Origin: Clostridia bacterium | Lineage (GTDB): Bacteria > Bacillota > Clostridia > Oscillospirales > CAG-272 | Direction of reading: 5' to 3' | NCBI GenBank assembly: GCA_017483195.1 | Contig: JAFULR010000027.1 | Span: 1-37,496 of the forward strand | Length of the DNA stretch: 37,496 nt | In this document: positions 23,213 to 31,869 of the stretch, in pieces | Layout: each line of letters opens with the position of its first letter | How positions within the stretch are numbered: the stretch's first letter is position 1 | Made by a program: the position numbers and the translations under genes | Notes under the pieces: generated by a model | Database searches by the model: none | The model's input: the letters and a program-made list of their open reading frames with translations, nothing else | What the model was told of the DNA's origin: nothing

Positions 23213-25420
23213 ATGTCCACTACACACGAAGGTATCTACAATCTGGTTGCAATGCTTAAAGCGACCGGCAAAAAATACGATATAGACAAAATTGAAACTG
23301 CATACGAATATGCGCGTGCTTTGCATGACGGTCAGTTCAGAGCCAGCGGAGAACCATATATCTCTCATCCTATAGCTGTTGCTGAAATTGTTGCGGGGCT
23401 TGAGCTTGATACCGATTCCATCTGCGCGGCACTTCTTCATGACACGGTTGAGGATTGCTCGGAAAAAACCAACCTTAAGGAAATAGAAAAGCTCTTTGGT
23501 CAAGATGTTGCTATGCTTGTTGACGGTCTTACCAAAATCGTTACTCTCAAGGTAGAGGACAAGGAAGAGGCACACATTGAAACACTCAGAAAGATGCTTC
23601 TTGCTATGTCAAAGGACGTTAGAGTAATTTTCATAAAGCTTTGTGATCGCCTTCACAATATGAGAACGCTTGATGCAAAACCCGACGCAAAAAGAAGAAT
23701 CACTGCGCTTGAAACAATGCAGGTCTATGCTCCCTTGGCTCATCGCCTCGGTATGCAAAAAATAAAGCAAGAGCTTGAAAACCTTGGTTTGAAATATATT
23801 GATCCTATCGGGTATGAGGAGGTCCGCTCCAATATAGAAAAGAAATACGGTCAAAGCCTTCATTTTATTGAAGATGTAAGACTTATGGTCGATAACAAGC
23901 TTGTTGAAAACAACATAAAGTTCACTCTTGAGGGACGTATTAAAACCGCTTACAGTATATACAGAAAGATGTATAATCAGAACAAGAGCTTTGACGAGAT
24001 CTTCGACTTCTACGCTTTGCGTATTATCGTTGACACAGAGCTTGACTGTTATACCGCCCTCGGCCTTATACACGAGATGTTCAATTCGGTACCCGGTAGA
24101 TTTAAGGATTATATTTCTACTCCAAAACCCAATATGTACCGTTCACTCCATACTACTGTCATAGGAAAGTATGGTATTCCTTTTGAAGTTCAAATAAGAA
24201 CCTGGGAAATGCATCATATCGCTGAATACGGTGTGGCTGCGCATTGGAAATATAAATCCGGTGAACGTTCCAAGGAAGAAATCGATAAGAAGCTTGAGTG
24301 GATTTCCAAGCTCCTTGAAACAGAGGACGAAACCCGAGATCCCGAAGAATTTATGCAAGCGTTGAAGATTGACATCTTCCACGATGAAACATTCGTTTTC
24401 ACTCCCAAGGGAGACGTTATAGCACTTCCTCAAGGAGCAACTGTAATTGACTTTGCTTACTCAATACACAGTGCTGTGGGTCATAAAATGATCGGAGCTA
24501 AAATCAACGGTATGATAGTTCCTATTGACAGGGTTCTTCAAAACGGCGAGATAGTTGAGATACTTACCTCGTCATCATCAAAGGGACCCAGCCGCGACTG
24601 GCTAAAAATTGTAACCACAAGCGGAGCCAAAAATAGAATTCGCCAATGGTTCAAAAAAGAAAAAAGAGCCGATAACATTATCCTTGGCAGATCCATGATT
24701 GAAGGAGAGATCAAGAAGGCAGGATTGGTAGTAAACGAAGCTGCAAGGACTGAAGCAGTTGAAAACGTAGCAATACGAATCGGATTTTCTTCTGCGGAGG
24801 ACCTTTACAATACAGTTGGTTACGGTGGTATCCCGATCTCTAAAGTTAAAAATAAAATTGTGGATGAGGTAACAAAGATCATTTCTCCCGCTGAGCCTGA
24901 GCCCATAGTAACCGAAGAGACTATGATTACTGCAAAGCCCAGAAAAATTCGCTCCAACAGCGGTATAATTGTTGACGGAGAAAGCGGCTGCAGTGTTAAG
25001 TATGCTAAATGTTGTAATCCGTTACCCGGAGATCAGGTAATTGGATTTATCACTAAGGGATTTGGTATCTCAATTCATAAATGCGATTGCCCCAATGTGA
25101 TCAACGGCAGAAACAATCCTGAATATGTTGATAGATGGGTGTCTGCCGCATGGGATATAAATGACAGTGAAAAGCGCAGCTTGTTTGAAGCTCATCTTCA
25201 GCTCAGAGTTGATGACAGGATAGGAATGCTTGCAGATATATCCGTGGCTTTGGCAGATATGAGGGTTGATATTCTTCAGATCAACGTACAAACATCGCAA
25301 GGCGGCTCTCTCGTATCATTGAAGGTTGGATGCAAGAATACCGATCACTATAATTCCATAGTTTCAAGGTTGCGCAATATTCCTGGAGTATACGAGGTCT
25401 CCAGAGGTTTTGTAAAATAG
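23213..25420 (+). CDS. relA: Bifunctional (p)ppGpp synthetase/hydrolase (Rel)
   Basis: Rel makes and destroys the alarmone (p)ppGpp in response to amino-acid starvation sensed on ribosomes. The 735-residue protein has an HD hydrolase domain with ISHPIAVAEI and LLHDTVEDC (His76-Asp77), so hydrolase activity is expected. The synthetase domain has GRIKTAYSIYRKM and DFYALRIIV, the TGS domain has VFTPKGDVIALPQGATVIDFAY, and a zinc-finger-like CCNPLPGDQ segment and a C-terminal ACT domain (about 660-735) complete it. The ATG at 23213 is preferred to the in-frame ATG at 23201 because GGAG (23203-23206) sits 6 nt before it. The order recJ - relA - dtd is common in Firmicutes, though apt is missing here. 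Confidence 0.96.
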   Translation: MSTTHEGIYNLVAMLKATGKKYDIDKIETAYEYARALHDGQFRASGEPYISHPIAVAEIVAGLELDTDSICAALLHDTVEDCSEKTNLKEIEKLFGQDVAMLVDGLTKIVTLKVEDKEEAHIETLRKMLLAMSKDVRVIFIKLCDRLHNMRTLDAKPDAKRRITALETMQVYAPLAHRLGMQKIKQELENLGLKYIDPIGYEEVRSNIEKKYGQSLHFIEDVRLMVDNKLVENNIKFTLEGRIKTAYSIYRKMYNQNKSFDEIFDFYALRIIVDTELDCYTALGLIHEMFNSVPGRFKDYISTPKPNMYRSLHTTVIGKYGIPFEVQIRTWEMHHIAEYGVAAHWKYKSGERSKEEIDKKLEWISKLLETEDETRDPEEFMQALKIDIFHDETFVFTPKGDVIALPQGATVIDFAYSIHSAVGHKMIGAKINGMIVPIDRVLQNGEIVEILTSSSSKGPSRDWLKIVTTSGAKNRIRQWFKKEKRADNIILGRSMIEGEIKKAGLVVNEAARTEAVENVAIRIGFSSAEDLYNTVGYGGIPISKVKNKIVDEVTKIISPAEPEPIVTEETMITAKPRKIRSNSGIIVDGESGCSVKYAKCCNPLPGDQVIGFITKGFGISIHKCDCPNVINGRNNPEYVDRWVSAAWDINDSEKRSLFEAHLQLRVDDRIGMLADISVALADMRVDILQINVQTSQGGSLVSLKVGCKNTDHYNSIVSRLRNIPGVYEVSRGFVK

Positions 25421-25431
25421 AAGGTTTATTT

Positions 25432-25881
25432 ATGATAGCAGTAATTCAAAGAGTTAAAAATGCAAGTGTTTCCATAGATAACAACATACACGGAAAATGC
25501 GAAGAAGGACTTATGATACTTCTTGGTGTTGCTAATGAAGACACCGTGGAGGACGCCATAAGATTATCACAAAAAATTCTCAAGCTTCGCATATTTTGTG
25601 ATGAAAATAGGAAAATGAATCTTTCCATCAAAGACATCGATGGCGAAGCACTGATAGTTTCTCAATTCACTTTACTTGCAAACTATACAAAAGGTAACAG
25701 ACCTGACTATTTTGGAGCAGCAGCACCAACAATAGCCATACCTTTATATGAAAAATTTGTTGAACTTATGGATCAAGAATTACGACACGTTGGAACAGGA
25801 GTTTTCGGCGCGGATATGCAGGTAAGTATTTTAAACGACGGTCCTGTAACCATCGTTATGGACAGCAAGCAACTCAAATAG
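25432..25881 (+). CDS. dtd: D-aminoacyl-tRNA deacylase
   Basis: Dtd removes D-amino acids and glycine wrongly attached to tRNAs. The 149-residue protein has the family's start MIAVIQRVKNASV, the substrate-pocket motif SQFTLLANYTKGNRP (SQxT, about 78-92) and the C-terminal cross-subunit motif NDGPVTIVMDS, corresponding to the NxGPVT signature. It lies 11 nt after relA, the widespread relA-dtd pairing, with AAGG upstream of the start. Length is normal. Confidence 0.96.
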   Translation: MIAVIQRVKNASVSIDNNIHGKCEEGLMILLGVANEDTVEDAIRLSQKILKLRIFCDENRKMNLSIKDIDGEALIVSQFTLLANYTKGNRPDYFGAAAPTIAIPLYEKFVELMDQELRHVGTGVFGADMQVSILNDGPVTIVMDSKQLK

Positions 25882-25898
25882 CAATTAGGAGAAATCTG

Positions 25899-27386
25899 AT
25901 GAAGTTAACAGTAACAGGGGATATCAACTCATTTTACGTACAAACGTTATGTATGATATTTTTCCCGGGAGAAAAATTCGTAGAAAACCAAGAAATAACT
26001 GAATATACACCAATAATGGAAGTTTCCGTTACTAATAGCGAAAATGTATCATCTGCGAAGGCAACCTTGACATATAAGGGAAAAACCGCGCAAGCTGAAA
26101 GAACAGTTGAGTTTGCGCCCGAACGAACCAAGCAGAGGACTGCAAAAATTGCCGCCGGAAGTGCTGTTCTTGCCGTATGTACCGAATTGCTTGGCTATAG
26201 ACCCTCCTGGGGTATGCTGACCGGCGTACGTCCATCAAAAGTAGCAATGGAAATGTTACTCAACGGAAATAGCAAGGCAAAGGTTAGAAAAATACTCAAC
26301 AACGACTATTACGTTATTCCCAAAAAAGCAGCTTTGGCAACCGATATTGCTCGAAGAGAACAAAAGATAATCGGCAAACCCGACATAAAGGATTGCAGTA
26401 TATATATATCTATTCCATTTTGTCCCTCTCGCTGCTCATATTGTTCATTCGTTTCTTATACTACGCCAAAGCTTTTATCATTGATACCCGCTTATCTTGA
26501 TAAGCTCTGTCCAGAGCTTGAGGAGCTCTTAAAAACTATAAAAGAGCTTGAACTCAATTTAAAAACTATTTATATAGGCGGTGGTACTCCCACCATTCTT
26601 ACTGCTGAGCAGCTTAAACGCTTGCTTTCTTTGATAAACGATCACGTGGACGTTTCAACCTTGGAGGAGTTTACTCTTGAGGGAGGCAGACCTGATACGA
26701 TAACCGAGGAAAAGCTGTCGGTTGCCAAAGATTACGGCATTACCAGAATCAGCGTTAACCCTCAATCTCTAAATGAGCAAGTGATAAAATCCATTGGAAG
26801 AAGTCATAGCATAGAGGACTTCTACCGTGCTTACGATATAGCTGCAAAATCAGGAATTAAAGTCATCAATGTTGATTTGATAGCAGGTTTACCGGGCGAT
26901 AATTTCAAATATTTCTCGGCTACATTTGATAAAATTATTGCTCTCGAGCCCCAAAATATTACAGTTCATACATTTTGTGTAAAAAAAGCTGCAGACATTC
27001 TCGCACAAAATCAAAACGTATATTCCATTAAGGGCGGTGACGCAGGGAAGTGCGTTGACTATTCACAGCTTCGAGCACAGGCTGCCGGTTACTTGCCTTA
27101 TTATATGTACAGACAAAAGAATACTGTAGGCAACTATGAAAATGTAGGATTTGCGCAAGAAGGTACCGAAGGCCTCTATAACGTTTACATGATGGAAGAG
27201 GTTCACTCAATACTTGCCGTAGGAGCCGGGGCTGTAACTAAGCTTGTAGAGTATTACCCTGCAAATATCGCATCAACCAAAATCAGCAGATATTTCAATC
27301 CTAAATACCCATACGAGTATCTTGACAACTACTCAAACCTTGAAACAATAAATGCTATTAAAGAGTTTTACTCATCACACTTATAG
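25899..27386 (+). CDS. hemZ: HemZ-like radical SAM coproporphyrinogen dehydrogenase
   Basis: The 495-residue protein has an N-terminal domain of about 165 residues with GYRPSWGMLTGVRPSK, typical of HemZ. The radical SAM core follows, with Cys175-xxx-Cys179-xx-Cys182 (CPSRCSYCSF), the glycine-rich YIGGGTPTIL, FTLEGGRPDTI, RISVNPQSLN and NVDLIAGLPGD. HemZ is a relative of oxygen-independent coproporphyrinogen III oxidase HemN. Whether this protein takes part in haem synthesis is uncertain: no other haem gene is in view, and family members are common in anaerobes without a full pathway. It lies 17 nt after dtd with AGGAG upstream, a common clostridial neighbourhood. Confidence 0.9.
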   Translation: MKLTVTGDINSFYVQTLCMIFFPGEKFVENQEITEYTPIMEVSVTNSENVSSAKATLTYKGKTAQAERTVEFAPERTKQRTAKIAAGSAVLAVCTELLGYRPSWGMLTGVRPSKVAMEMLLNGNSKAKVRKILNNDYYVIPKKAALATDIARREQKIIGKPDIKDCSIYISIPFCPSRCSYCSFVSYTTPKLLSLIPAYLDKLCPELEELLKTIKELELNLKTIYIGGGTPTILTAEQLKRLLSLINDHVDVSTLEEFTLEGGRPDTITEEKLSVAKDYGITRISVNPQSLNEQVIKSIGRSHSIEDFYRAYDIAAKSGIKVINVDLIAGLPGDNFKYFSATFDKIIALEPQNITVHTFCVKKAADILAQNQNVYSIKGGDAGKCVDYSQLRAQAAGYLPYYMYRQKNTVGNYENVGFAQEGTEGLYNVYMMEEVHSILAVGAGAVTKLVEYYPANIASTKISRYFNPKYPYEYLDNYSNLETINAIKEFYSSHL

Positions 27387-27394
27387 GAGGAATT

Positions 27395-28681
27395 ATGAAA
27401 ATCTTATTTGAAAACGTGAGGGTTCCTGAAGAATACGGCTTTGAAGATAAGCATATAAATCTTTTGACAGATGAATCCGTGATTTCATACATAGGAGTTA
27501 ATAGACCCACCGACTACGATAGAGTTATAGATGGAAAAGGAAACCTCCTTATACCCGGATTTTATAATTCACATTGCCATGCAGCTATGGTAATGTTTCG
27601 CGGATACGGAGAGGATTTGCCACTTGCACGCTGGTTAAACGAGAAGGTATATCCCGCCGAAGAACGTCTGAACACAGAAAATGTTCGTATAGCCTCCAAG
27701 TACGCTATTGCAGAAATGCTCAAAAACGGTATTGTTTCATTTTCGGATATGTATATGTTTGAAAACTCAGTAGCCGAATCAGTCATAGAAACCGGCATTA
27801 AAGCAAACCTTTCTCGTTCACTCGTATCATTTGGCGACAATGCTACTATCAAGGGCGATTGGCGCTTTAACGAGTCAATAGAGTGGATCAACAAATATAA
27901 TGGAGCTAATAATGGACGACTTATAATGGATATGTCTCTTCATGCGGAATATACTAACCAAGAGAAGTATATTCGCGAAGTAGCTGAATATACTAAAGAC
28001 AGAGGTCTTAGAATGCAACTCCATGCTTCTGAAAGCGAAAATGAGCATCTGGAATGTATAAAAAGACACGGCAAGACTCCTATTGAGTATTTCCTTGATA
28101 CAGGTGTACTCGCTTCACCTACTACGCTTGCTCACTGTGTGTATGTTACCGATAACGATATGGATATTATCCGTGATAGCGGAGCATTTGTTTCCCATAA
28201 TGCAACGAGTAATCTTAAGCTTGGAAGTGGAGTGGCACGACTCCCTAAGCTTCTTGAAAAGGGTGTTTGTGTGTCCCTTGGAACAGATGGAGCTGCTTCC
28301 AACAATACTCTTGATATTATGAGAGAGTACCAGCTCGCTTCAATACTCCATAAAGGATATAATCGCGATGCAGAAGCAACAAGAGCATCCCAAATGCTTG
28401 ATATTGCCACGCTTAACGGAGCGAAATCGCAGGGAAGAACCGACTGCGGAAAGCTCATCGTAGGAAACAAAGCTGACCTTGTGTTAATAGACCTTAATGC
28501 AATAAATAATAAACCCTGCTATGATACATACTGTACATTATCATACAGTGCAAACTCTTCAAATGTACTACTTACCATGGTTGACGGTGATATTCTATAC
28601 CACAACGGGGAATTCACTACCATCGATATTGAAAAGACAGTTGCCGAGTTCGATCATATTTGTGAGCATTATTTTGATTAA
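27395..28681 (+). CDS. mtaD: Amidohydrolase: 5-methylthioadenosine/S-adenosylhomocysteine deaminase type
   Basis: A 428-residue metal-dependent amidohydrolase of the MtaD/SsnA/TrzN group. The HxH metal motif is His60-Cys-His62 in YNSHCHAAMVMFRG. Further ligands or catalytic residues are His210 and Glu213 (LHASE), His247 (AHCVY) and Asp298 (GTDGAASNN); all expected residues are present. Members deaminate S-adenosylhomocysteine or methylthioadenosine to the inosyl forms, though guanine or chlorohydrolase activities occur in relatives. SAH is the product of methyl transfer from AdoMet, so it fits the methionine operon at the other end of the window, but the exact substrate is not proven by sequence. 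It lies 8 nt after hemZ with AGGAGG upstream. Confidence 0.85.
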   Translation: MKILFENVRVPEEYGFEDKHINLLTDESVISYIGVNRPTDYDRVIDGKGNLLIPGFYNSHCHAAMVMFRGYGEDLPLARWLNEKVYPAEERLNTENVRIASKYAIAEMLKNGIVSFSDMYMFENSVAESVIETGIKANLSRSLVSFGDNATIKGDWRFNESIEWINKYNGANNGRLIMDMSLHAEYTNQEKYIREVAEYTKDRGLRMQLHASESENEHLECIKRHGKTPIEYFLDTGVLASPTTLAHCVYVTDNDMDIIRDSGAFVSHNATSNLKLGSGVARLPKLLEKGVCVSLGTDGAASNNTLDIMREYQLASILHKGYNRDAEATRASQMLDIATLNGAKSQGRTDCGKLIVGNKADLVLIDLNAINNKPCYDTYCTLSYSANSSNVLLTMVDGDILYHNGEFTTIDIEKTVAEFDHICEHYFD

Positions 28682-28702
28682 TAAATAAAGGAGGGCGGGA
28701 AT

Positions 28703-30334
28703 ATGTCAACGGTTACAAATGAATCAACAGGCTATGGCAACAGATTCTTTTCCGGCGTTGCAGTTCTCGCCATCTCCACTTTTATAGTAAAGATTATAGG
28801 TATGTTTTACAAAATACCTATGATAGCTTATCTTGGTTCTGAAGGTATGGGGTATTTCAACTCAGCATACGAAATATACTCTATGTTCTTTGTAATATCA
28901 ACCACAGGAATTCCTGTAGCTCTTTCAATTCTGATATCGGAAAACAAAGCAAAAAAGAGATTTTCAAACATTAAAAAAATATATAGGCTGTCGTTAATAC
29001 TTCTTGGAGCAATTGGTCTCTTAGGAACAGTTATTATGGCTGTATTCTACAACAGGCTATCCGCCATGATCAACAACGATCTTGCAGCTCTTTCCATTTT
29101 AGCAATATCACCCACACTTTTTATGATTTGCATCAGCAGCGCAATTAGAGGATATTTTCAAGGCAACGAAATCATGGTTCCAACAGCAGTATCTCAAATC
29201 ATTGAAGCTCTGGGAAAGTTACTTCTTGGCCTTGGTTTTGCTATAGTTGCAATTAACCGTGGATACGATACACCGATAATAGCTTCATTTGCTGTATTCG
29301 GCATTACCGTTGGTGTAGCAGCTTCATTACTATATTTGATGCTTTATAAGCTTTTTTATAAAATGAAAAGCAAATGCTCCGCCGATAGTATTATTAATAA
29401 AACAGAACCGTCAAAAATAATTATTAAAAACATACTGAATATCGCCATTCCAATTACTATAAGCTCCACCATATTAGGCCTCACAAAAATTATAGATATG
29501 CTTATGATTCTGACAAGGCTTGGATCAATCGGCTACTCACAAGAGCAATCCAACGCTATTTACGGATCATACAGTACAATGGCAATCTCAATATACAATT
29601 TGCCATCAACATTTGTATCAGCTATTGCATTGCCGCTTGTTCCCATGCTCACCGGAGCGATAGAAACCAACAACAAACCAAAGGAAAAAAATTCTATCAA
29701 TATAGCTTTTAAGATAACGGCATTAATAGCTTTTCCTGCAGGTCTTGGAATATCTGTTTTTAGCAAAAGCATATTACGCCTTCTATTCTCATCGCAAAAA
29801 TCCGAGATAGAATACGTTGCGCCGCTTTTGTCTTTATTGGGACTATCCGTTTTTCTTACGGCTATGATCACCACTACCAATGCGATTTTGCAATCATACA
29901 AGCTCGCCACTAAACCAATAATCAGTATGATTGTTGGCATACTGATAAAAATAGCTTTGGCACACACTCTAATTGGAATTCCGAAAATTAATATATATGG
30001 AGCGCCGATCAGTACATTTATATCAACAATAGCTATAGTTGCATTAAACTCTTATTTCATTTTAAAAGCTTCTGGCAGCATAGATTCTGTATTTAAGCTT
30101 TTTGCGCTGCCTTTTATTGCTTCATCTATATCAGTAGTGATAGGCATCGCATTCAACCTTATTTCTGCAAGCTTGTTTTCAGAAAGAATTGCCATTCTAA
30201 TTGTCATAATAGTGGTAGCCATATCCTATCTGTTTGCAATCTTAAAGTTAAAGATATTGAATGAAGATGAATTGTCAATGTTGCCGAAGGGTCCTAAAAT
30301 AATAAGTATATTAAAAAAACTAAACTTGATTTAA
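28703..30334 (+). CDS. spoVB: SpoVB/MurJ-like lipid flippase (MOP superfamily)
   Basis: A 543-residue integral membrane protein with about 14 hydrophobic helices, beginning with FFSGVAVLAISTFIVKIIGMFYKIPMIAYLGSEGMGYFNSAY, split here as a helix plus the conserved GxxGMGYF loop. It belongs to the polysaccharide-export/SpoVB branch of the MOP superfamily, which includes the lipid II flippase MurJ. In B. subtilis a relative (YabM) lies directly before yabN/mazG, exactly as here. It may flip lipid-linked precursors for wall or spore cortex. SpoVB rather than MurJ is favoured by gene order only. Ribosome binding site AAGGAGGG. Confidence 0.85.
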   Translation: MSTVTNESTGYGNRFFSGVAVLAISTFIVKIIGMFYKIPMIAYLGSEGMGYFNSAYEIYSMFFVISTTGIPVALSILISENKAKKRFSNIKKIYRLSLILLGAIGLLGTVIMAVFYNRLSAMINNDLAALSILAISPTLFMICISSAIRGYFQGNEIMVPTAVSQIIEALGKLLLGLGFAIVAINRGYDTPIIASFAVFGITVGVAASLLYLMLYKLFYKMKSKCSADSIINKTEPSKIIIKNILNIAIPITISSTILGLTKIIDMLMILTRLGSIGYSQEQSNAIYGSYSTMAISIYNLPSTFVSAIALPLVPMLTGAIETNNKPKEKNSINIAFKITALIAFPAGLGISVFSKSILRLLFSSQKSEIEYVAPLLSLLGLSVFLTAMITTTNAILQSYKLATKPIISMIVGILIKIALAHTLIGIPKINIYGAPISTFISTIAIVALNSYFILKASGSIDSVFKLFALPFIASSISVVIGIAFNLISASLFSERIAILIVIIVVAISYLFAILKLKILNEDELSMLPKGPKIISILKKLNLI

Positions 30335-30350
30335 TAAGAGGAATTGAAAA

Positions 30351-31058
30351 ATGTTAAATAATGATAAGGTTCAAAAACTACTTTCCAAAACAGAATACAA
30401 CTTTAATGATTTATGTTTAATTCTTGAGATCCTCAGAGGAGAGGGAGGTTGCCCTTGGGACGCAGAACAAACACACCAAAGTATACGTAAAAATTTCATT
30501 GAGGAAACCTATGAAGTTCTTGAAGCTATCGATAATAATGATACAAAGCTTCTTAGAGAAGAGCTTGGAGACGTTATGCTCCAAGTCGTATTCCATACTC
30601 AAATGGAAAAGGAATTAGGTAACTTTGACATAGATGACGTAGCCAACGATGTTTGCGTTAAGCTTATCCATAGACACCCCCATATTTTTGGTAATGTTAA
30701 AGCAGGCACCAGCGAAGAAGTTCTCAACAACTGGGAAGCCATCAAAAATGAAGAGAAGAAAAGGGAAACGATGTATGATAGGTTAAGCAGCGTTCCTCCC
30801 ATGACACCCGCATTGATGAGAGCTGCTAAAGTATCAAAAAAATCCGAAAAATTCAAGAATACATCAACTGATCATATATTAGCAGAGCTTAAAGATACAC
30901 TTGATGATATATCCCAAAACAAAGAATCACTTGGCGAAGAAACACTCGGTAAGCTTCTATTTACCATGAGTACTCTATCATCCAAATATAATTTAGATCC
31001 CGAAGAAGCTCTTTTCAAATACACCAATTCTTTTATTGAAGGATTTTCAAATGAATAA
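30351..31058 (+). CDS. mazG: MazG-family nucleoside triphosphate pyrophosphohydrolase
   Basis: MazG hydrolyses NTPs and dNTPs to monophosphates, cleaning the nucleotide pool. The 235-residue protein has CPWDAEQTHQSIRKNFIEETYEVLEAI (split by its Glu-rich EExxE helix) and EELGDVMLQVVFHTQ, the two halves of the magnesium site, then HRHPHIFGNV and NWEAIKNEEKK. A second, more divergent helical repeat follows. It lacks the N-terminal methylase-like domain that YabN of Bacillus carries. It lies 16 nt after spoVB. The transcript probably ends in the hairpin at 31147-31173. Confidence 0.94.
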   Translation: MLNNDKVQKLLSKTEYNFNDLCLILEILRGEGGCPWDAEQTHQSIRKNFIEETYEVLEAIDNNDTKLLREELGDVMLQVVFHTQMEKELGNFDIDDVANDVCVKLIHRHPHIFGNVKAGTSEEVLNNWEAIKNEEKKRETMYDRLSSVPPMTPALMRAAKVSKKSEKFKNTSTDHILAELKDTLDDISQNKESLGEETLGKLLFTMSTLSSKYNLDPEEALFKYTNSFIEGFSNE

Positions 31059-31060
31059 TA

Positions 31061-31085
31061 GTTCAACTTGAACAAAATTTGTTCA
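31061..31085. repeat. Two overlapping palindromes after mazG
   Basis: GTTCAA-C-TTGAAC (31061-31073, 6-bp arms) overlaps TGAACAAA-A-TTTGTTCA (31069-31085, 8-bp arms). The middle GAAC block can pair with either neighbour, so the two structures exclude each other in RNA. It begins 2 nt after the mazG stop codon. Confidence 0.75.
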
Positions 31086-31089
31086 TTTT

Positions 31090-31110
31090 GTTTGTATATT
31101 AGGTACAAAC
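31090..31110. repeat. Inverted repeat upstream of hup
   Basis: GTTTGTA (31090-31096) and TACAAAC (31104-31110), 7-bp perfect arms with a 7-nt spacer, directly following the nested palindromes at 31061-31085. It may be an operator or part of a larger structured region. Confidence 0.5.
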
Positions 31111-31146
31111 TCAAATTTTTATGTTAAAAATACATAAAAAAATCAA

Positions 31147-31173
31147 AAAAAGCCTTGCAATATCAGGCTTTTT
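31147..31173 (+). terminator. Terminator of the spoVB-mazG transcript
   Basis: A 9-bp stem (31147-31155 with 31165-31173; AAAAAGCCT/AGGCTTTTT) and a 9-nt loop. The T run forms the 3' arm. Its loop contains most of the -35 box of the hup promoter. Confidence 0.75.
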
Positions 31174-31183
31174 GTGTTATCAT
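31155..31183 (+). promoter_or_regulatory. Promoter of hup
   Basis: TTGCAA (31155-31160), a 17-nt spacer and TATCAT (31178-31183), with an extended -10 TGT. The -35 box falls in the loop of the upstream terminator hairpin. Confidence 0.65.
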
Positions 31184-31234
31184 ATATGTGTAGTGTTATA
31201 TATAGCACAATTCACGAAAGGTTAGGATTTAAAA

Positions 31235-31507
31235 ATGAACAAGGTTCAATTAGTTGAAGCAGTTGCTGCTGCTGGTAAGCTCACAAAGAAGGACGCTGAA
31301 GTTGCTGTAAAAGCTGTTACTGATTCCATCGTAGCTGCTCTTAAAAACGGCGAAAAGGTTCAGCTTGTTGGCTTCGGTACATTCGAGGTTAAAACTCGCG
31401 GTGAAAGAAAGGGTAGAAACCCCAAGACCGGCGAAGACATCGTAATTCCCGCTACAAAGCATCCCACTTTTTCTGCCGGTAAGGCATTTAAAGATGCAGT
31501 AAACTAA
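31235..31507 (+). CDS. hup: HU-family DNA-binding protein
   Basis: A 90-residue nucleoid protein that bends DNA as a dimer. The sequence starts [27 protein letters not shown] (helical body) and continues [32 protein letters not shown], covering the beta arm with the conserved RNPKTG tip, then [10 protein letters not shown]. It is fully canonical. Its codons look more biased toward GCT, AAG and GGT than those of its neighbours, as expected for an abundant protein. It has its own promoter (31155-31183) inside the otherwise Bacillus-like mazG - rqcP cluster, and a stable hairpin 12 nt after its stop. Confidence 0.97.
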   Translation: MNKVQLVEAVAAAGKLTKKDAEVAVKAVTDSIVAALKNGEKVQLVGFGTFEVKTRGERKGRNPKTGEDIVIPATKHPTFSAGKAFKDAVN

Positions 31508-31518
31508 TTTTAAATTTA

Positions 31519-31546
31519 TAATTATGGGCGATTTATCGCCCATAAT
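31519..31546 (+). terminator. Hairpin between hup and rqcP (weak terminator or mRNA end)
   Basis: A perfect 12-bp stem (31519-31530 with 31535-31546) with a TTTA loop, but followed only by TGTTG rather than a T run. It may end most hup transcripts while letting some through to rqcP, whose start is 20 nt further on. Confidence 0.65.
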
Positions 31547-31566
31547 TTGTTGATAAGGAGAATTTT

Positions 31567-31809
31567 ATGCGTTTAGATAAATTTTTGAAGGTTTCGAGAA
31601 TTATCAAAAGACGAACAGTTGCAAATGATGCATGCGATAATGCTCACGTTACAGTTAACGGCAGGCCCGCCAAAGCATCCTATGACGTAAAAGAAAATGA
31701 TATAATAGAAATAACCTTTGGTACAAGAACACTTAAAATATGCGTTCTCAATGTCAAGGAGCATGTGTTAAAAGAGGATGCCTCCTCTCTTTACAAAGTA
31801 ATAACCTAA
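31567..31809 (+). CDS. rqcP: S4-domain protein RqcP (YabO/Hsp15 family)
   Basis: The 80-residue protein is essentially one S4 RNA-binding domain: MRLDKFLKVSRIIKRRTVANDACDNAHVTVNG, separated from VKENDIIEITFGTRTLKICVL. In Bacillus, RqcP (YabO) works with RqcH on stalled 50S subunits to add alanine tails during ribosome-associated quality control. Position between mazG (with hup inserted) and yabP matches yabN - yabO - yabP of Bacillus. It has an AAGGAGAA ribosome binding site and no promoter that I recognise, so it probably depends on read-through past the hup hairpin. Confidence 0.93.
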   Translation: MRLDKFLKVSRIIKRRTVANDACDNAHVTVNGRPAKASYDVKENDIIEITFGTRTLKICVLNVKEHVLKEDASSLYKVIT

Positions 31810-31810
31810 T

Positions 31811-31841
31811 TCTCATATTTTCATTCTCCCTCTCATATTTT
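31811..31841 (+). promoter_or_regulatory. Possible sigma-E-type sporulation promoter of yabPQ, inside a direct repeat
   Basis: TCTCATATTT occurs twice, 20 nt apart (31811-31820 and 31831-31840). CATATT (31814-31819) followed 14 nt later by CATATTTT (31834-31841) resembles a sigma-E -35 and a partial -10 (consensus CATACA-T). In B. subtilis yabP and yabQ belong to the mother-cell programme. The match is partial. Confidence 0.4.
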
Positions 31842-31869
31842 TATATAAAATATGTTGGGAGGTATTGTT

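Noticed and set aside
23129..24073. Minus-strand frames opposite the start of relA
   Set aside because: They mirror well-supported recJ/relA coding sequence and have no start signals.
31069..31085. LexA/SOS box in the GAAC...GTTC palindrome after mazG
   Set aside because: The Gram-positive LexA box has 4 bases between GAAC and GTTC; here there are 7, and no damage-response gene follows.
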